Shown in pieces: positions 23,033-36,957 of a DNA stretch of 64,000 bases. The stretch covers positions 13,891,001-13,955,000 of the forward strand of contig OY756966.1 in the NCBI GenBank assembly GCA_963580455.1, written 5' to 3'. The notes under the pieces are model-generated. The model had not been told where the DNA came from. It was given only the letters and a program-made list of their open reading frames with translations, and ran no database searches. Within the stretch, counting starts at the first letter, position 1. Every line of letters starts with the position of its first letter. The translations under genes were made by a program, and so were the position numbers. This DNA comes from Euonymus europaeus (taxonomy: Eukaryota; Streptophyta; Magnoliopsida; Celastrales; Celastraceae).

Positions 23033-25748
23033 GGACAAAACCGTTAAAAACTTCCCCATAGAGAGAGTTGAGCAACTTCGGACCATCAAAGTTGCTCGGT
23101 GTACACTTTTTAATGTTCTTCTATGTCAAATTTTACAGTATAACTTCCTAGATTATTCAAATAACAAAACACCAACTTTCTATGACAAATGGACAAGACC
23201 GTTAAAAGCTCCTCCATAGAGAGTGTTGGGCAACTTCGGACTATCAAAGTTGCTCGGTGCACACTTTTTAATGTTCTTCTATCTCAAATTTTACAGTATC
23301 GGCTTCCTAGATTATTCCGATAACAAAACACCGACTTTCTATGACAAATGGACAAAACCGTTAAAAGCTCCTCCGTAGAGAGGGTGGAGCAACTTCGGAC
23401 CATCAAAGTTTATTGGTGCACACTTTTTATTGTTTTTCGATGTCAATTTTTACGAGTATAAGCTTCCTAGATTATTCTGATAACAAAACACCAACTTTCT
23501 ATGACAAACGGACAAAACCGTTAAAAGCTCCTACATAGAGAGTGTTGAGCAACTTCGGACCATCAAAGTTGCTCGGTGTACACTTTTTCATTTTATTCTA
23601 TCTCAAATTTTATGAATTTAAGCTTCCTAGATTATTCCGATGACAAAACACCAACTTTCTATGACAAATGGACAAAACCGTTAAAAGCTTCCCCATAGAG
23701 AGAGTTGAGCAACTAGGGACCATCAAAGTTGCTCGGTGTACACTTTTTAATGTTCTTCTATCTCAAATTTTACAGTATAACTTCCTAGATTATTCAAATA
23801 ACAAAACACCAACTTTCTATGACAAACAGACAAAACCGTTAAAAGCTCCTCTACAGAGAGAGTTGAGCAACTTCAGACCATCAAAGTTGCTCGGTGTACA
23901 CTTTTTCACGTTATTCTATCTCAAATTTTACGAGTATAAGCTTCATAGATTATTCCGATGACAAAACACCAACTTTCTATGACAAACGGACAAAACCGTT
24001 AAAAGCTCCTCCATAGAGAAAGTTGAGCAACCTCAGACTGTCAAAGTTGCTCGGTGTACACTTTTTAATGTTCTTCTATCTGAAATTTTACAGTATAAGC
24101 TTCCAAGATTATTCCGATAACAAAACACCAACTTTCTATGAAAAATGGACAAAACCGTTAAAAGCTCCTCCATAGAGAGAGTTGAGTAACTTCGGACCAT
24201 CAAAGTTGCTCGGTTTACACTTTTTCATGTTATTCTATCTCAAATTTTACAGTATAAGCTTCCTAGATTATTCCGATGACAAAACACCAACATTCTATGA
24301 CAAATGGAGAAAACCGTTAAAAGCTCCTCCGTAGAGAGAGTAGAGCAACTTCGGACCATCAAAGTTTATTGGTGCACACTTTTTATTGTTCTTCCATGTC
24401 AATTTTTACGAGTATAAGCTTCCTAGATTATTCCGATAACAAAACACCAACTTTCTATGGCAAACGGACAAAACCGTTAAAAGCTCCTGCATAGAGAGAG
24501 TTGAGCAATTTCGGACCATCAAAGTTGCTCGGTGTACACTTTTTAATGTTCTTCTATCTCAAATTTTACAGTATAAGCTTCCTAGATTATTCTGATAACT
24601 AAACACCAACTTTCTATGACAAACAGACAAAACCGTTAAAAGCTCCTCTATAGAGAGAGTAGAGCAACTTTGGACTATCAAAGTTGGTCGGTGTACACTT
24701 TTTCATGTTATTATATCTCAAATTTTACGAGTATAAGCTTCCTAGATTATTCTGATGACAAAACACCAACTTTCTATGACAAATGGACAAAACCGTTAAA
24801 AGCTCCTCCGTAGAGAGAGTGGAGCAACTTCGGACCGTCAAAGTTTATCGGTGCACACTTTTTATTGTTCTTCTATGTCAAATTTTATGAGTATAAGCTT
24901 CCTAGATTATTCTGATAACAAAATACCAACTTTCTATCACAAATGGACAAAACCGTTAAAAGCTCCTCCATAGAGAGAGTTGAGCAACTTCGGACCATCA
25001 AAGCTGCTCGGTGTACACTTTTTAATGTTCTTCTATGTCAAATTTTACGAGTATATAAGATTACTAGATTATTTTGATGACAAAACACTAACTTTCTATG
25101 ACAAATAGACAAAGTCGTTAAAACCTCCTCTATAGAGAAGTTGAGCAACTTCGGACCATCAAAGCTGCTCGGTGTACACTTTTTAATGTTCTTCTATGTC
25201 AAATTTTACGAGTATATAAGATTACTAGATTATTTTGATGACAAAACACTAACTTTCTATGACAAATAGACAAAGTCGTTAAAACCTCCTCTATAGAGAA
25301 GTTGAGCAACTTCGGACCATCAAAGCTGCTCAGTGTACACTTTTTAATGTTCTTTTATGTCAAATTTTACGAGTATATAAGCTTCACAGATTATTTCGAT
25401 GACAAAACACTAACTTTCTATGACAAATGGACAAAACCGTTAAAAGCTCATCCATAGAGAGAGTTGATCAACTTCGGACCATCAAAGTTACTCGGTGTAC
25501 ACTTTTTATTGTAATTCTATGTCATATTTTTTGAGTATATGCTTCCAAGATTATTTCCTTTCCAAAACCCCAACTTTCTACGACAAATGGACAAAATTAT
25601 TAAAAGTTCCTCCATAGAGAGAGTTGAGCAACTTCGGACCATCAAAGTTGCTCGGTGTACACTTTTTATTGTTATTCTATGTCAAATTTTATGAGTATAA
25701 GATTTCAAGATTATTTCCTTGACAAAACACTAACTTTCTATGACAAAT
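23033..25748 (+). repeat. Group A island, part 2, related to 5900-8616
   Basis: Starts 23033, 23191, 23350, 23510, 23670, 23828, 23988 and onward to 25589 match 5900-8456 at offset 17,133 bp, within one base. The 23191 monomer carries GTGCACAC and CAGTATCGGCTT, as at 3191. The 21754-23032 monomers also recur inside this part (21754 matches 23828, offset 2,074 bp, 13 monomers), so the island itself is a partial tandem duplication. Confidence 0.82.
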
Positions 25749-26070
25749 GGACAAAGCCGTTAAAACCTCCTCTATAGAGAAGTTGAGCAACTTCGGACCA
25801 TCAAAGCTGCTCGGTGTACACTTTTTAATGTTCTTCTATGTCAAATTTTACGAGTATATAAGATTACTAGATTATTTTGATGACAAAACACTAACTTTCT
25901 ATGACAAATAGACAAAGTCGTTAAAAGCTCCTCTATAGAGAAGTTGAGCAACTTCGGACCGTGAAAGCTGCTTGGTGTACACTTTTTAATGTTCCTCTAT
26001 GTCAAATTTTATGAGTCTATAAGATTCCTAGATTATTTTGATGACAAAACACTAACTTTCTATGACAAAT
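25749..26070 (+). repeat. Return to group B, matches 10218-10539
   Basis: The monomers at 25749 and 25910 (TAGACAAAGTCG, ACCGTGAAAGCTGCTTGG) match 10218/10379 and 12623/12784. One monomer of the GCCCTTAAAAGC class, expected from the left-hand order (8616), is missing at the join. This stretch connects the island to the second 7.37-kb copy. Confidence 0.75.
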
Positions 26071-29000
26071 GGACAAAGTCGTTAAAACCTCCTCTATAGA
26101 GAAGTTGAGCAACTTCGGACCATCAAAGCTGGTCGGTGTACACTTTTTAATGTTCTTCTATGTCAAATTTTACGAGTATATAAGATTCCTAGATTATTTT
26201 GATGACAAAACACTAACTTTCTATGACAAATGGACAAAGTCGTTAAAACCTCCTCTATAGAGAAGTTGAGCAACTTCGGACCATCAAAGCTGCTCGGTGT
26301 ACACTTTTTAATGTTCTTCTATGTCAAATTTTATGAGTATATAAGCTTCACAGATTATTTCGATGACAAAACACTAACTTTCTATGACAAATGGACAAAA
26401 CAGTTAAAAGCTCTTCCATAGAGAGAGTTGATCAACTTCGGACCATCAAAGTTACTCGGTGTACACTTTTTATTGTTATTCTATGTCATATTTTTTGAGT
26501 ATATGCTTCCAAGATTATTTCCTTTCCAAAACACAAACTTTCTGTGACAAATGGACAAAATTATTAAACGTTCCTCCATCGAGAGGGTTGAGCAACTTTG
26601 GACCATCAAAGTTGCTCGGTGTACACTTTTTCATGTTATTCTATCTCAAATTTTACGAGTATAAGCTTCCTAGATTATTTCGATGACAAAACAGCAACTT
26701 TCTATGACAAATGGACAAAACCGTTAAAAGCTCCTCCATAGAGAGTTGAGCAACTTCAGACCATCAAAATTGCTCACTGTTCACTCTTTATTGTTATTCT
26801 ATGTCAAATTTTATGAGTATAAGCTTTCATGATTATTTCCTTGACAAAACATTAACTTCCTATGACAAATGGACAAAGTCGTTAAAACCTCCTTTATAGA
26901 GAAGTTGAGCAACTTCGGACCCTCAAAGTTGCTCGATTTACACTTTTTAATATTCTTCTATGTCAAATTTTACGAGTATAAAAGCTTCACAGATTATTTC
27001 GATGACGAAACACTAACTTTCTATGACAAATGGACAAAACCGTCAAAAGTTCATCCATAGAAAGAGTTGAGCAACTTCGGACCATTAAAGTTCCTCGGTG
27101 TACACTTTTTATTGTTATTCTATGTCATATTTTACGAGTATAAGCTTCCAAGATTATTTCCTTGACAAAACATTAACTTTCTATGACAAATGGACAAAGC
27201 CCTTAAAAGCTCCTCCATAGAGAGAGTTGAGTAACTTCGGGCTATCAAAGTTACTCGGTGTACACTTTTTGTTGTTCTTCTAGGTCAAATTTTATGAGTA
27301 TAAGCTTCCAAGATTATTTCCTTGACAAAACACTAACTTTCCATGACAAATGGACAAAGCCGTTAAAACCTCCTCTATAGAGAAGTTGAGCAACTTCGGA
27401 CCATCAAAGCTGCTCGGTGTACACTTTTTAATGTTCTTCTATGTCAAATTTTACGAGTATATAAGATTACTAGATTATTTTGATGACAAAACACTAACTT
27501 TCTATGACAAATGGACAAAGTCGTTAAAACCTCCTCTATAGAGAAGTTGAGCAACTTCGGACCATCAAAGTTGCTCCGTGTACACTTTTTAATGTTCTTC
27601 TATGTCAAATTTTACGAGTATATAAGCTTCACAGATTATTTCGATGACAAAATACTAACTTTCTATGACAAATGGACAAAACCGTTAAAAGCTCATCCAT
27701 AGAGAGAGTTGATCAACTTCGGACCATCAAAGTTACTCGGTGTACACTTTTTATTCTTATTCTATGTCATATTTTTTGAGTATATGCTTCCAAAATTATT
27801 TCCTTTCCAAAACCCCAACTTTCTACGACAAATGGACAAAATTATTAAAAGTTCCTCCATAGAGAGAGTTGAGCAACTTCGGACCATCAAAGTTGCTCGG
27901 TGTACACTTTTTAATGTTATTCTATCTCAAATTTTACGAGTATAAGCTTCCTATATTATTTCGATGACAAAACAACAACTTTCTATGACAAATGGACAAA
28001 ACCGTTAAAAGCTCCTCCTTAGAGAGTTGAGCAACTTCAGACCATCAACTTTGCTCGGTGTACACTTTTTATTGTTATTCTATGTCAAATTTTATGAGTA
28101 TAAGCTTCCAAGATTATTTCCTCGACAAAACACTAACTTTTTATGACAAATGGACAAAGCCGTTAAAACGTCCTCTATAGAGAAGATGAGCAACTTCGGA
28201 CCATCAAAGTTGTTCGGTCTACACTTTTTAATGTTCTTCTAGGTCAAATTTTAATTAGTATATAAGCTTCCTAGATTATTTCGATGACAAAACACTAACT
28301 TTCTATGACAAATGGACAAAGCCGTTAAAACCTCCTCTATAGAGAAGTGGAGCAACTTCGGACCATTAAAGTTGCTCGATTTACACTTTTTAATGTTCTT
28401 CTATCTCAAATTTTACGAGTATAATCTTCCTAGATTATTCCGATGACAAAACACCAACTTTCTATGACAAATGGACAAAACCCTTAAAAGCTCCTCCAGA
28501 GAGAGTCGAGCAACTTCGGACCATCAAAGTTGCTCGGTGTACACTTTTTAATGTTCTTCGATCTCAAATTTTACGAGTATAAGCTTCCTAGATTATTCCG
28601 ATGACAAAACACCAACTTTCTATGACAAATGGACAAAACTGGTAAAAGCTCCACCACAGAGAGAGTTGAGCAACTTCGGACCATCAAAGTTGCTCGGTGT
28701 AACTTTTTATTGTTATTCTATGTCAAATTTTATGAGTATAAGCTTTCAAGATTGTTTCCTTGACAAAACACTAAATTTCTATGACAAATGGACAAAACCC
28801 TTAAAAGCTCATCCATAGAGAGAGTTGAGCAACTTCGGGCTGTCAAAGTTACTCGGTGTACACTTTTTGTTGTTCTTCTATGTCAAATTTTATGATTATA
28901 AGCTTCCAAGATTATTTCCTTGACAAAACACTAACTTTCTATGACAAATGGACAAAGCCGTTAAAACCTCCTCTATAGAGAAGTTGAGCAACTTTGGATC

Positions 29001-32000
29001 ATCAAAGCTGCTCGGTGTCCACTTTTTAATGTTCTTCTATGTCAAATTTTACGAGTATATAATATTCCTAGATTATTTTGATGACAAAACACTAACTCTA
29101 TATGACAAATGGACAAAGTCGTTCAAACCTCCTCTATAGAGAAGTTGAGCAACTTCGGACCATCAAAGCTGCTCGGAGTACACTTTTTAATGTTCTTCTA
29201 TGTCAAATTTTATGAGTATATAAGCTTCACAGATTATTTCAATGACAAAACACTAACTTTCTATGACAAATGGACAAAACCGTTAAAAGCTCATCCATAG
29301 AGAGAGTTGATCAACTTCGGACCATCAAAGTTACTCGGTGTACACTTTTTATGGTTATTCTATGTTATATTTTTTGAGTATATGCTTCCAAGATTATTTC
29401 ATTTCCAAAACACCAACTTTCTACGACAAATGGACAAAATTATTAAAAGTTCCTCCATTGAGAGAGTTGAGCAACTTCAGACCATCAAAGTTGCTCGGTG
29501 TACACTTTTTAATGTTATTCTATCTCAAATTTTACGAGTATAAGCTTCCTATATTATTTCGATGACAAAACAACAACTTTCTATGACAAATGGACAAAAC
29601 TGTTAAAAGCTCCTCCATAGAGAGTTGAGCAACTTAAGACCATCAAATTTGCTCGGTGTACACTTTTTATTATTATTCTATGTCAAATTTTATGAGTATA
29701 AGCTTCCAAGATTATTTCCTCGACAAAACACTAACTTTTTATGTCAAATGGACAAAGCCGTTAAAACGTCCTCTATAGAGAAGTTGAGCAACTTCGGACC
29801 ATCAAAGCTGTTCGGTCTACACTTTTTAATGTTCTTCTATGTCAAATTTTAATTAGTATATAAGCTTCCTAGATTATTTCGATGACAAAACACTAACTTT
29901 CTATGACAAATGGACAAAGCCGTTAAAACCTCCTCTATAGAGAAGTTGAGCAACTTCGGACCATCAAAGCTGCTCGGTGTACACTTTTTAATATTCTTCT
30001 ATGTCAAATTTTACGAGTATATAAGATTCCTAGATTATTTTGATGACAAAACACTAACTTTCTATGACAAATGGACAAAGTCGTTCAAACCTCCTCTATA
30101 GAGAAGTTGAGCAACTTCGGACCATCAAAGATGCTCGGTGTACACTTTTTAATGTTCTTCTATGTCAAATTTTATGAGTATATAAGCTTCACAGATTATT
30201 TCGATGACAAAACACTAACTTTCTATGACAAATGGACAAAACCGTTAAAAGCTCATCCATAGAGAGAGTTGATCAACTTCGGACCATCAAAGTTACTCGG
30301 TGTACACTTTTTATTGTTATTCTATGTTATATTTTTTGAGTATATGCTTCCAAGATTATTTCCATTCCAAAACACCAACTTTCTACGACAAATGGACAAA
30401 ATTATTAAAAGTTCCTCCATAGAGAGAGTTGAGCAACTTCGGACCATCAAAGTTGCTCGGTGTACACTTTTTAATGTTATTCTATCTCAAATTTTACGAG
30501 TATAAGCTTCCTATATTATTTCGATGACAAAACAACAACTTTCTATGACAAATGGACAAAACTGTTAAAAGCTCCTCCATAAAGAGTTGAGCAACTTCAG
30601 ACCATCAAATTTGCTCGGTGTACACTTTTTATTGTTATTCTATGTCAAATTTTATGAGTATAAGCTTCCAAGATTATTTCCTCGACAAAACACTAACTTT
30701 TTATGTCAAATGGACAAAGCCGTTAAAACGTCCTCTATAGAGAAGTTGAGCAACTTCGGACCATCAAAGCTGTTCGGTCTACACATTTTAATGTTCTTCT
30801 ATGTCAAATTTTAATTAGTATATAAGCTTCCTATATTATTTCGATGACAAAACACTAACTTTCTATGACAAATGGACAAAGCCGTTAAAACCTCCTCTAT
30901 AGAGAAGTTGAGCAACTTTGGACCATCAAAGCTGCTCGGTGTACACTTTTTAATGTTCTTCTATGTCAAATTTTACGAGTATATAAGATTCCTAGATTAT
31001 TTTGATGACAAAACACTAACTTTCTATGACAAATGGACAAAGTCGTTCAAACCTCCTCTATAGAGAAGTTGAGCAACTTCGGACCATCAAAGCTGCTCGG
31101 TGTACACTTTTTAATGTTCTTCTACGTCAAATTTTATGAGTATATAAGCTTCACAGATTATTTCGATGACAAAACACTAACTTTCTATGACAAATGGACA
31201 AAACCGTTAAAAGGTCATCCATAGAGAGAGTTGATCAACTTCGGACCATCAAAGTTACTTGGTGTACACTTTTTATTGTTATTCTATGTCATATTTTTTG
31301 AGTATATGCTTCCAAGATTTTTTCCTTTCCAAAACACCAACTTTCTACGACAAATGGACAAAATTATTAAAAGTTCCTCTATAGAGAGAGTTGAGCAACT
31401 TCGGACCATCAAAGTTGCTCGGTGTACACTTTTTAATGTTATTCTATCTCAAATTTTACGAGTATAAGCTTCCTAGATTATTTCGATGAAAAAACAGCAA
31501 CTTTCTATGACAAATGGACGAAACCGTTAAAAGCTCCTCCATAGAGAGTTGAGCAACTTCAGACCATCAAAATTGCTCACTGTACACTCTTTATTGTTAT
31601 TCTATGTCAAATTTTATGAGTATAAGCTTTCATGATTATTTCCTTGACAAAACATTAACATTCTATGACAAATGGACAAAGCCGTTAAAACCTCCTTTAT
31701 AGAGAAGTTGAGCAACTTCGGACCATCAAAGTTGCTCGGTTTACACTTTTTAATGTTCTTCTATGTCAAACTTTACGAGTATATAAGCTTCACAGATTAT
31801 TTCGATGACGAAACACTAACTTTCTATGACAAATGGACAAAACCGTCAAAAGTTCCTCTATAGAGATGTTGATCAACTTCGTACCATCAAAGTTACTCGG
31901 TGTACACTTTTTATTGTAATTCTATGTCATATTTTTTGAGTATATGCTACCATGATTATTTCCGTTCCAAAACCCTAACTTTCTACGACAAATGGACAAA

Positions 32001-33435
32001 ATTATTAAAAGTTCCTCCATAGAGAGAGTTGAGCAACTTCGGACCATCAAAGTTGCTCGGTGTACACTTTTTATTGTTATTCTATGTCAAATTTTATGAG
32101 TATAAGCTTTCAAGATTATTTCCTTGACAAAACACTAACTTTCTATGACAAATGGACAAAGCCCTTAAAAGCTCCTCCATAGAGAGAGTTGAGCAACTTC
32201 GGGCTATCAAAGTTACTCGGTGTACACTTTTTGTTGTTCTTTTATGTCAAATTTTGTGAGTATAAGCTTCCAAGATTATTTCCTTGACAAAACACTAACT
32301 TTCTATGACAAATGGACAAAGCCGTTAAAACCTCCTCTATAGAGAAGTTGAGCAACTTCGAACCATCAAAGCTGCGCGGTGTACACTTTTTTATGTTCTT
32401 CTATGTCAAATTTTACGAGTATATAAGATTACTAGATTATTTTGATGACAAAACACTAACTTAATATGACAAATGGACAAAGTCGTTAAAACCTCCTCTA
32501 TAGAGAAGTTGAGCAACTTCGGACCATCAAAGCTGCTCGGTGTACACTTTTTAATGTTCTTCTATGTCAAATTTTACGAGTATATAAGATTCCTAGATTA
32601 TTTTGATGACAAAACACTAACTTTCTATGACAAATGGACAAAGTCGTTAAAACCTCCTCTATAGAGAAGTTGAGCAACTTCGGATCATCAAAGCTGGTCG
32701 GTGTACACTTTTTAATGTTCTTCTATGTCAAATTTTACGAGTATATAAGATTCCTAGATTATTTTGATGACAAAACACTAACTTTCTATGACAAATGGAC
32801 AAATTCGTTAAAATCTCCTCTATAGAGAAGTTGAGCAACTTCAGACCATCAAAGCTGCTCGATGTACACTTTTTAATGTTCTTCTATGTCAAATTTTATG
32901 AGTATATAAGCTTCACAGATTATTTCGATGACAAAACACTAACTTTCTATGACAAATGGACAAAACCGTTAAAAGCTCTTCCATAGAGAGAGTTGATCAA
33001 CTTTGGACCATCAAAGTTACTCGGTGTACACTTTTTATTGTTATTCTATGTCATATTTTTTGAGTATATGCTTCCAAGATTATTTCCTTTCCAAAACACC
33101 AACTTTCTACGACAAATGGACAAAATTATTAAAAGTTCCTCCGTAGAGAGAGTTGAGCAACTTCGTACCATCAAAGTTGCTCGGTGTACACTTTTTAATG
33201 TTATTCTATCTCAAATTTTACGAGTATAAGCTTCCTAGATTATTTCGATGAGAAAACAGCAACTTTCTATGACAAATGGACAAAACCGTTAAAAGCTCCT
33301 CCATAGAGAGTTGAGCAACTTCAGACCATGAAAATTGCCCACTGTACACTCTTTATTGTTATTTTATGTCAAATTTTATGAGTATAAGCTTTCATGATTA
33401 TTTCCTTGACAAAACATTAACTTTCTATGACAAAT
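26071..33435 (+). repeat. 7.37-kb segmental duplication, copy 2
   Basis: Second copy of 14387-21753. By eye most monomers differ by none to a few bases from their partner. Relative to copy 1 it keeps two separate monomers at 28314 and 28473 where copy 1 has a fusion, and has one fewer CTAACTTAATATGAC monomer near 32.4 kb. After 33436 it continues with AAACCTCTTTTATAG, unlike copy 1, which turns to group A. Confidence 0.88.
28950..31515 (+). repeat. Six-monomer HOR (962 bp) inside duplication copy 2
   Basis: Units start at 28950, 29912 and 30874; the third is cut after four monomers as in copy 1. The HOR therefore existed before the 7.37-kb duplication and was carried along. Partner units at 17107, 18069 and 19031 are each 11,843 bp upstream. 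Confidence 0.88.
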
Positions 33436-34235
33436 GGACAAAGCCGTTAAAACCTCTTTTATAGAGAAGTTGAGCAACTTTGGACCACCAAAGTTGCTCG
33501 GTTTACACTTTTTAATGTTCTTCTATGTCAAATTTTATGAGTATATAAGCTTCACAGATTATTTCGATGACAAAACACTAACTTTCTATGACAAATGGAC
33601 AAAACCGTTAAAAGGTCATCCATAGAGAGAGTTGATCAACTTCGGACCATCAAAGTTACTTGGTGTACACTTTTTATTGTTATTCTATGTCATATTTTTT
33701 GAGTATATGCTTCCAAGATTTTTTCCTTTCCAAAACACCAACTTTCTACGACAAATGGACAAAATTATTAAAAGTTCCTCTATAGAGAGAGTTGAGCAAC
33801 TTCGGACCATCAAAGTTGCTCGGTGTACACTTTTTAATGTTATTCTATCTCAAATTTTACGAGTATAAGCTTCCTAGATTATTTCGATGACAAAACAGCA
33901 ACTTTCTATGACAAATGGACGAAACCGTTAAAAGCTCCTCCATAGAGAGTTGAGCAACTTCAGACCATCAAAATTGCTCACTGTACACTCTTTATTGTTA
34001 TTCTATGTCAAATTTTATGAGTATAAGCTTTCATGATTATTTCCTTGACAAAACATTAACATTCTATGACAAATGGACAAAGCCGTTAAAACCTCCTTTA
34101 TAGAGAAGTTGAGCAACTTCGGACCATCAAAGTTGCTCGGTTTACACTTTTTAATGTTCTTCTATGTCAAACTTTACGAGTATATAAGCTTCACAGATTA
34201 TTTCGATGACGAAACACTAACTTTCTATGACAAAT
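33436..34235 (+). repeat. Five monomers repeated from about 31.1-31.8 kb
   Basis: Apart from its first part, this stretch matches 31.1-31.83 kb at offset 2,401 bp (15 monomers). Shared marks are AAAAGGTCATCC, the GATTTTTTCC form, GGACGAAACC and CATTAACATTC. The first monomer (33436) is a chimera: its left part is like the GCCGTTAAAACC/TTTATAG class and its right part like the 31035 monomer. Confidence 0.8.
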
Positions 34236-35677
34236 GGACAACATCGTTAAAAGCTCTTCCGTAGAGAGAGTTGATCAACTTCGGACCATCAAAGTTACTC
34301 GGTGTACACTTTTTATTGTTATTCTATGTCATATTTTTTGAGTCTATGCTTCCAAGATTATTTCTTTCCAAAACACCAACTTTCTACGACAAATGGACAA
34401 AATTATTAAAAGTTCCTCCGTAGAGAGAGTTGAGCAATTTCGGACCATCAAAGTTGCTCGGTGTACACTTTTTAATGTTATTCTATCTCAAATTTTACGA
34501 GTATAAGCTTCCTAGATTATTTCGATGACAAAACAGCAACTTTCTATGACAAATGGACAAAACCGTTAAAAGCTCCTGCATAGAGAGTTGAGCAACTTCA
34601 GACCATGAAAATTGCCCACTGTACACTCTTTATTGTTATTTTATGTCAAATTTTATGAGTATAAGCTTTCATGATTATTTCCTTGACAAAACATTAACTT
34701 TCTATGACAAATGGACAAAGCCGTTAAAACCACTTTTATAGAGAAGTTGAGCAACTTTGGACCACCAAAGTTGCTCGGTTTACACTTTTTAATGTTCTTC
34801 TATGTCAAATTTTATGAGTATATAAGCTTCACAGATTATTTCGATGACGAAACACTAACTTTCTTTGACAAATGGACAAAACCGTCAAAAGTTCATCCAT
34901 AGAAAGAGTTGAGCAACTTCGGACCATCAAAGTTACTCGGTGTACACTTTTTATTGTTATTCTATGTCATATTTTACGAGTATAAGCTTCCAAGATTATT
35001 TCCTTGACAAAACACTAACTTTCTATGACAAATGGACAAAGCCGTTAAAACCTCCTCTATAGAGAAGTTGAGCAACTTCGAACCATCAAAGCTGCTCGGT
35101 GTACACTTTTTAATGTTCCTCTATGTCAAATTTTACGAGTATATAAGATTACTAGATTATTTTGATGACAAAACACTAACTTTCTATGACAAATGGACAA
35201 AGTCGTTAAAACCTCCTCTATAGAGAAGTTGAGCAACTTCGGACCATCAAAGCTGCTCGGTGTACACTTTTTTATGTTCTTCTATGTCAAATTTTACGAG
35301 TATATAAGATTCCTAGATTATTTTGATGACAAAACACTAACTTTCTTTGACAAATGGACAAAGTCGTTAAAACCTCCTCTATAGAGAAGTTGAGCAACTT
35401 CGGATCATCAAAGCTGGTCGGTGTACACTTTTTAATGTTCTTCTATGTCAAATTTTACGAGTATATAAGATTCCTAGATTATTTTGATGACAAAACACTA
35501 ACTTTATATGACAAATGGACAAATTCGTTAAAACCTCCTCTATAGAGAAGTTGAGCAACTTCAGACCATCAAAGCTGCTCGATGTACACTTTTTAATGTT
35601 CTTCTATGTCAAATTTTATGAGTATATAAGCTTCACAGATTATTTCGATGACAAAACACTAACTTTCTATGACAAAT
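34236..35677 (+). repeat. Nine-monomer HOR unit, 1,442 bp, copy 1 (34-36 kb)
   Basis: Begins at the unusual GGACAACATCG monomer, which recurs at 35678. Other marks are TTGAGTCTATGC, TTATTTCTTTCC (one C fewer), TCCTGCATAGAGAG and AACTTTCTTTGACAAATGG. The monomer order is different from the other 1,442-bp units at 7.4 and 12.9 kb. Confidence 0.85.
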
Positions 35678-36475
35678 GGACAACATCGTTAAAAGCTCTT
35701 CCGTAGAGAGAGTTGATCAACTTCGGACAATCAAAGTTACTCGGTGTACACTTTTTATTGTTATTCTATGTCATATTTTTTGAGTCTATGCTTCCAAGAT
35801 TATTTCTTTCCAAAACACCAACTTTCTACGACAAATGGACAAAATTATTAAAAGTTCCTCCGTAGAGAGAGTTGAGCAATTTCGGACCATCAAAGTTGCT
35901 CGGTGTACACTTTTTAATGTTATTCTATCTCAAATTTTACGAGTATAAGCTTCCTAGATTATTTCGATGACAAAACAGCAACTTTCTATGACAAATGGAC
36001 AAAACCGTTAAAAGCTCCTGCATAGAGAGTTGAGCAACTTCAGACCATGAAAATTGCTCACTGTACACTCTTTATTGTTATTCTATGCCAAATTTTATGA
36101 GTATAAGCGTTCATGATTATTTCCTTGACAAAACATTAACTTTCTATGACAAATGGACAAAGCCGTTAAAACCTCTTTTATAGAGAAGTTGAGCAACTTC
36201 GGACTATCAAAGTTGCTCGGTTTACACTTTTTAATGTTCTTCTATGTCAAATTTTACGAGTATATAAGCTTCACAGATTATTTTGATGACGAAACACTAA
36301 CTTTCTTTGACAAATGGACAAAACCGTCAAAAGTTCATCCATAGAAAGAGTTGAGCAACTTCGGACCATCAAAGTTACTCGGTGTACACTTTTTATTGTT
36401 ATTCTATGTCATATTTTATGAGTATAAGCTTCCAAGATTATTTCCTTGACAAAACACTAACTTTCTATGACAAAT
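35678..36475 (+). repeat. Nine-monomer HOR unit (34-36 kb), copy 2, five monomers
   Basis: Matches 34236-35033 at offset 1,442 bp, then diverges: 36476 is a GCCCTTAAAAGC monomer where copy 1 has GCCGTTAAAACC. The copies differ by a few substitutions, for example ATTGCCCAC at 34.6 kb against ATTGCTCAC at 36.05 kb. Confidence 0.8.
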
Positions 36476-36957
36476 GGACAAAGCCCTTAAAAGCTACTCC
36501 ATAGAGAGAGTTGAGCAACTTCGGGCTATCAAAGTTACTCGGTGTACACTTTTTGTTGTTCTTCTATGTCAAATTTTATGAGTATAAGCTTCCAAGATTA
36601 TTTCCTTGACAAAACACTAACTTTCTATGACAAATGGACAAAGCCGTTAAAACCTCCTCTATAGAGAAGTTGAGAAACTTTGGACCATCAAAGCTGCTCG
36701 GTGTACACTTTTTAATGTTCTTCTATGTCAAATTTTACGAGTATATAAGATTCCTAGATTATTTTGATGACAAAACACTAACTTTCTATGACAAACGGAC
36801 AAAGTCGTTAAAACCTCCTCTATTGAGAAGTTGAGAAACTTGGGACCATCAAAGCTGCTCAGTGTACAATTTTTAATGTTCTTCAACGTCAAATTTTACG
36901 AGTATATAAGCTTCATAGATTATTTCGATGACAAAACACTAACTTTCTATGACAAAT
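36476..36957 (+). repeat. Three group B monomers leading into the 37-46 kb HOR
   Basis: Starts 36476, 36636 and 36797. The last two carry GAGAAACTT in place of GAGCAACTT, a change that removes one pair of the dyad and recurs in the following HOR units near 38.9, 41.5 and 43.1 kb. The three also match 47027-47508 at offset 10,551 bp. Confidence 0.75.

Noticed and set aside
14387..33435. Large duplication as an assembly artefact
   Set aside because: Not adopted as the main reading, because the copies differ by substitutions and by three one-monomer indels, which a collapsed or repeated contig would not produce. The near-identical 1,442-bp pair at 7.4-10.3 kb is less secure on this point.
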